Assembly (NCBI GenBank): GCA_002401455.1
Contig: NVTE01000001.1
Location: 319,962 to 383,961, forward strand
Direction: 5' to 3'
Source: Alphaproteobacteria bacterium
Lineage (GTDB): Bacteria; Pseudomonadota; Alphaproteobacteria; Sphingomonadales; Emcibacteraceae
DNA: 64,000 nt
Part shown: piece after piece, positions 61,431-64,000 of the stretch
How positions within the stretch are numbered: position 1 is the stretch's first letter
Layout of the letters: each line of letters opens with the position of its first letter
Made by a program: the position numbers and the translations under genes
The notes under the pieces: generated by a model
What the model saw: only the letters and a program-made list of their open reading frames with translations
What the model was told of the DNA's origin: nothing
The model's database searches: none

Positions 61431-63092
61431 CTAGATATGTCTTCTGCTCTGAACCACACGGTAGCGGTTGGAGACATAAGCTGTATCCGACAGGGCCGCA
61501 TTGGCCGCCGGATTACAACCCGTGGCATGGAAGTCACTGAAGGCGGCTGTCTGGTTGACATAAACAGGACCAGTCAGGTTAAAGGACACCGCAACCCCGG
61601 ACCGACATGCTGCCGCTTCCGCCTGGTCGAGAATATCTTCCGATGTGGAATAGACACCAAAGCTGATCGCGCCATTGGTTTTGACACTATTCTCAACGAT
61701 GCTCAGGCTGTCGGCGGTATTCTTGCTCGGCACGACATAAGAAATCGGCCCGAACAATTCAGCACTGTAGGAGCTTTCATCGGTAGCTTTCAGGATCAGG
61801 GGCGTCTGGATGGTCGCGCCGTCAAACCCAGCCATGGGCACAGACCGGGAGGCCAGAACCACATTATCGCCCTTGCCGTATTTTGCGATACGCTCCAGGG
61901 TGGCTTCGCTCTGGATCGCGCCAAGGATGGCACAGGCCCGTTCATCATCACTGTTCAGTTTTTCAACACCGGTGGCCAAGGCCGCCACAACCTCATCAAA
62001 GCTCTTATGGCCGTCGTCGGTTTCAATACCGCCTTCAGGAATGAAGATATTCTGCGGTGTGGTACACATCTGACCGGAATAAAGGCTCAGGGTGAAGGAC
62101 AGGTTGCCGATCATGCCGCGGAAATTGTCGGTGCTGTCGATGATGACACAGTTAACACCAGCTTTTTCCGTATAGACCAGGGCCTGACGGGCGTTATCTT
62201 CCAGCCAGTTACCAAAACCGGTGCTGCCGGTAAAGTCAATCAGCTTAACTTCAGGTGCCAACGCCAGATCTTTGGCCAGCAGCGCATCGGGGCCATCAAC
62301 GGCCAGCGTGACAAGATTAGGGTTGAAGCCTTCTTCCTTCAGCACATCGCGGCAAATTTCGACAGTGATCGCCAGAGGAAGAATGCCACCGGGGTGTGGC
62401 TTGACAATGACGGCATTACCAGTGACAAGACTGGCAAACATGCCGGGATAGCTATTCCAGGTGGGGAAAGTGGAACAACCGATCACCAGGCCAATACCCC
62501 GGGGGACAACAGTAAAATTCTTTTCCATGACAATAGGGTCGCGCTTGCCCTGGGGTTTTTCCCAACGGGCGACAGCCGGGGTGCGGGCCATGTCTTCGTA
62601 AGCATAAACCACGGCCTCCAGCCCCCGGTCCTGAGCGTGGGGGCCGCCGGCCTGAAAGGCCATCATGAAGGCCTGACCTGTGGTATGCATGACCGCAAAG
62701 CCCATTTCAAAGCTGCGTTTGTTGATCCGATCCAGGATTTCCAAACAAATTCCGGTACGGGTTTCGATGGAAGTCGTGGCCCATTCCTGACGGAGGGCTT
62801 CGACTTCTGACACCAGAACCTTCACATCCACTTTCGGATAGGTGATACCCAGATCAAAACCATAAGGAGATTTTTCAGACCCGACAGTGCCGATCTTGCC
62901 GGGCATATCAAAGTCAAAATTCTTATTGAGAAGTGCCTTGAAAGCCGCCTCGCCGTCTTTACTGGCGGTTTCGCCGTAAACCCGGGGGCTAGGGCTTTCC
63001 GGATAGGCCGTCCAATATTCCCGGGTCCGGCTGGCAGAGATACCTTTTTCAAGGGTTTCTTTGTGACGCTCGAATAACGCAGATTGTGACAT
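61431..63092 (-). CDS. paaN: Phenylacetic acid degradation protein PaaN (aldehyde dehydrogenase family)
   Basis: A 553-residue oxepin-CoA/ring-opening-type aldehyde dehydrogenase of the phenylacetate pathway, related to the N-terminal half of PaaZ. The family N-terminus HKETLEKGISASRTREYW is present. ALDH landmarks are VIGCSTFPTWNSYPG, the Gly-rich FTGSTGFGNWL and the nucleophile cysteine in YSGQMCTTPQNIF. It runs away from paaG across a promoter region with a TetR-type palindrome, and has its own terminator. Confidence 0.92.
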   Translation of the reverse strand: MSQSALFERHKETLEKGISASRTREYWTAYPESPSPRVYGETASKDGEAAFKALLNKNFDFDMPGKIGTVGSEKSPYGFDLGITYPKVDVKVLVSEVEALRQEWATTSIETRTGICLEILDRINKRSFEMGFAVMHTTGQAFMMAFQAGGPHAQDRGLEAVVYAYEDMARTPAVARWEKPQGKRDPIVMEKNFTVVPRGIGLVIGCSTFPTWNSYPGMFASLVTGNAVIVKPHPGGILPLAITVEICRDVLKEEGFNPNLVTLAVDGPDALLAKDLALAPEVKLIDFTGSTGFGNWLEDNARQALVYTEKAGVNCVIIDSTDNFRGMIGNLSFTLSLYSGQMCTTPQNIFIPEGGIETDDGHKSFDEVVAALATGVEKLNSDDERACAILGAIQSEATLERIAKYGKGDNVVLASRSVPMAGFDGATIQTPLILKATDESSYSAELFGPISYVVPSKNTADSLSIVENSVKTNGAISFGVYSTSEDILDQAEAAACRSGVAVSFNLTGPVYVNQTAAFSDFHATGCNPAANAALSDTAYVSNRYRVVQSRRHI

Positions 63093-63164
63093 GCTTTCTT
63101 TCTCCTGATAAATTTTTGGCTACCCCATTTACATAGCACCTTAGACAGTTATTTAACATATTTA

Positions 63165-63192
63165 TTGACTAAAACGCAGGTATTTGTAATTA
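63165..63192 (+). promoter_or_regulatory. Putative paaG promoter
   Basis: A -35 TTGACT (63165-63170) is followed after 16 bases by -10 TAATTA (63187-63192). The ACCGTACGGT palindrome lies just downstream, over the expected transcription start. Confidence 0.45.
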
Positions 63193-63196
63193 ATAG

Positions 63197-63206
63197 ACCG
63201 TACGGT
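63197..63206. promoter_or_regulatory. Palindromic operator between paaN and paaG (PaaR-like)
   Basis: The perfect palindrome ACCGTACGGT sits in the divergent gap, overlapping promoters read in either direction. TetR-type PaaR repressors of other proteobacteria use related ACCG...CGGT palindromes and are released by phenylacetyl-CoA. Confidence 0.5.
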
Positions 63207-63292
63207 TGGACAATTCAAGTTAAATAGCTTGAATATTTCACCCCTCCCTATGATATGCTAGCCGCCCCAACTCAGATTCAGATAAGGAATGG

Positions 63293-64000
63293 ATGACCGC
63301 AATGTCTTATAACAATATTGAATTTACGATAATGGATGGCTTGGCCACCCTGACCCTGAACCGCCCCGACAGCCTGAACAGCTTCACAACCGAAATGCAT
63401 GAAGAAGTGCGGGACGCCATGACGCGGGTTGAAAATGATACCAGCGTCCGTTGTCTGCTGCTGACCGGTAATGGCCGGGGTTTTTGTGCCGGACAGGACC
63501 TCAACGACCGGGCGGTTAAACCCGGAGCCGGGCGCCGGGACCTGTCCGAATCGGTCGAAGAAAATTATAACCCGCTGATCAAGCGCCTGGCCAACCTGCC
63601 GATGCCGGTGATCTGTGCGGTCAACGGCGTTGCTGCCGGCGCCGGCGCCAACCTGGCCCTGGCCTGCGATATGGTTTTTGCCGCCAAGACAGCCAAATTC
63701 ATCCAGGTCTTCTGCAAGATCGGCCTGATTCCCGACAGTGGCGGCACCTATAACCTGCCGCGCAACATCGGCACCGCCCGGGCCATGGGCCTGGCCCTGA
63801 CCGGCGACGCGGTTACCGCTGAGCAGGCCGAAGCCTGGGGCATGATCTGGAAGGCGGTCGACAATGACGAGCTGATGGAGGTTGCCCTGAAACAGGCGCG
63901 TCATTTCACCAGCCAGCCAACTTTAGGCTTGTCGCTGATCAAAAAATCCATTCGGGCCAGCTTTGACAATGATCTGGAGGCCCAGCTTGCCCTGGAAAGC
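63293..64000 (+). CDS. paaG: 2-(1,2-epoxy-1,2-dihydrophenyl)acetyl-CoA isomerase PaaG (partial, runs off window)
   Basis: Crotonase-family enzyme that isomerises the epoxide of phenylacetyl-CoA to oxepin-CoA. 236 residues are visible before the window ends; the C-terminus is missing. Crotonase landmarks are LNRPDSLNSF, the oxyanion pair GRGFCAGQDL and VNGVAAGAGANLALACD, and the catalytic aspartate in GLIPDSGGT. The ATG at 63293 is four bases from AAGGA; another in-frame ATG at 63302 is 13 bases away. More paa genes are expected to the right. Confidence 0.93.
   Translation, partial: MTAMSYNNIEFTIMDGLATLTLNRPDSLNSFTTEMHEEVRDAMTRVENDTSVRCLLLTGNGRGFCAGQDLNDRAVKPGAGRRDLSESVEENYNPLIKRLANLPMPVICAVNGVAAGAGANLALACDMVFAAKTAKFIQVFCKIGLIPDSGGTYNLPRNIGTARAMGLALTGDAVTAEQAEAWGMIWKAVDNDELMEVALKQARHFTSQPTLGLSLIKKSIRASFDNDLEAQLALES

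Noticed and set aside
61437-62810. 457-codon frame opposite paaN
   Set aside because: Antisense to a well-recognised PaaN gene; no ribosome site or family match.
1-64000. CRISPR arrays, prophage, integrases, toxin-antitoxin or other defence systems
   Set aside because: I saw no spaced direct repeats, cas, integrase, transposase or recognised defence genes; the genes are ordinary chromosomal functions.

Overview
The window looks like chromosomal DNA of a free-living, aerobic alphaproteobacterium. The evidence is a gcrA cell-cycle regulator gene, two good CtrA boxes, EipA/DUF1134 and DUF2842 proteins, an argD-argF-hslO operon, and the order HDAC-like - xseB - ispA - dxs - tlyA - RNA methyltransferase. 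A Kordiimonadales/Emcibacterales-like organism would fit, but this is an impression from gene content and was not tested. Coding density is high. There is one tRNA (Val-GAC). I see no rRNA, CRISPR array, prophage, integrase or transposase.

Layout. 0-6.2 kb: a cation efflux gene with pdxH, a glycine-zipper lipoprotein, a DnaJ-like co-chaperone, a YihY/BrkB membrane protein, fabI and aroC. 6.2-13.1 kb (minus strand): an unknown protein preceded by two CtrA boxes, then two RNA methyltransferases and the isoprenoid precursor genes dxs, ispA and xseB with a histone-deacetylase-like hydrolase. 13.2-21 kb: an acyl-CoA ligase/acyl-CoA dehydrogenase pair, then Sua5, a D-2-hydroxyacid-type FAD dehydrogenase, an alpha/beta hydrolase and an SRAP protein. 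21-26.3 kb: NUDIX, three small envelope proteins, tRNA-Val, a DUF4136 lipoprotein, a PAS protein and prfC, then an AT-rich patch with a REP-like inverted pair and an orphan membrane gene. 26.3-34.4 kb: a tandem amidohydrolase pair facing a Tat-type RidA protein, gcrA, an ABC-2 permease without its ATPase, and argD-argF-hslO. 34.4-41.5 kb: a PepSY protein facing a TonB receptor across two Fur-like boxes, an alcohol/quinone dehydrogenase, a SulP transporter and a TlpA thioredoxin. 41.7-50.8 kb: methylmalonyl-CoA mutase, a DUF885 protein preceded by a collapsed copy of itself, etfB-etfA-hbdA, DUF924, YHS and MarR proteins. 50.9-64 kb: a TPR/transglutaminase lipoprotein, an aldehyde dehydrogenase facing an FAD dehydrogenase across a palindrome, PhnA, merA/merR, an omega-aminotransferase with an XRE-cupin regulator, a lipoprotein-DUF6460-YceI operon, and the start of a phenylacetate locus (paaN, paaG).

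Together the genes describe a heterotroph that burns fatty acids and phenylacetate. Acyl-CoA ligase and dehydrogenase, ETF and 3-hydroxyacyl-CoA dehydrogenase handle beta-oxidation electrons and carbon. PaaN and PaaG open the phenylacetyl-CoA ring, and methylmalonyl-CoA mutase feeds propionyl units to succinyl-CoA. No wholly new multi-gene system stands out. The best leads are the CtrA-controlled unknown gene at 6.2-6.8 kb, the amidohydrolase pair in which one partner has lost every metal ligand, the DUF885 remnant, and several well-formed operators in divergent promoters.
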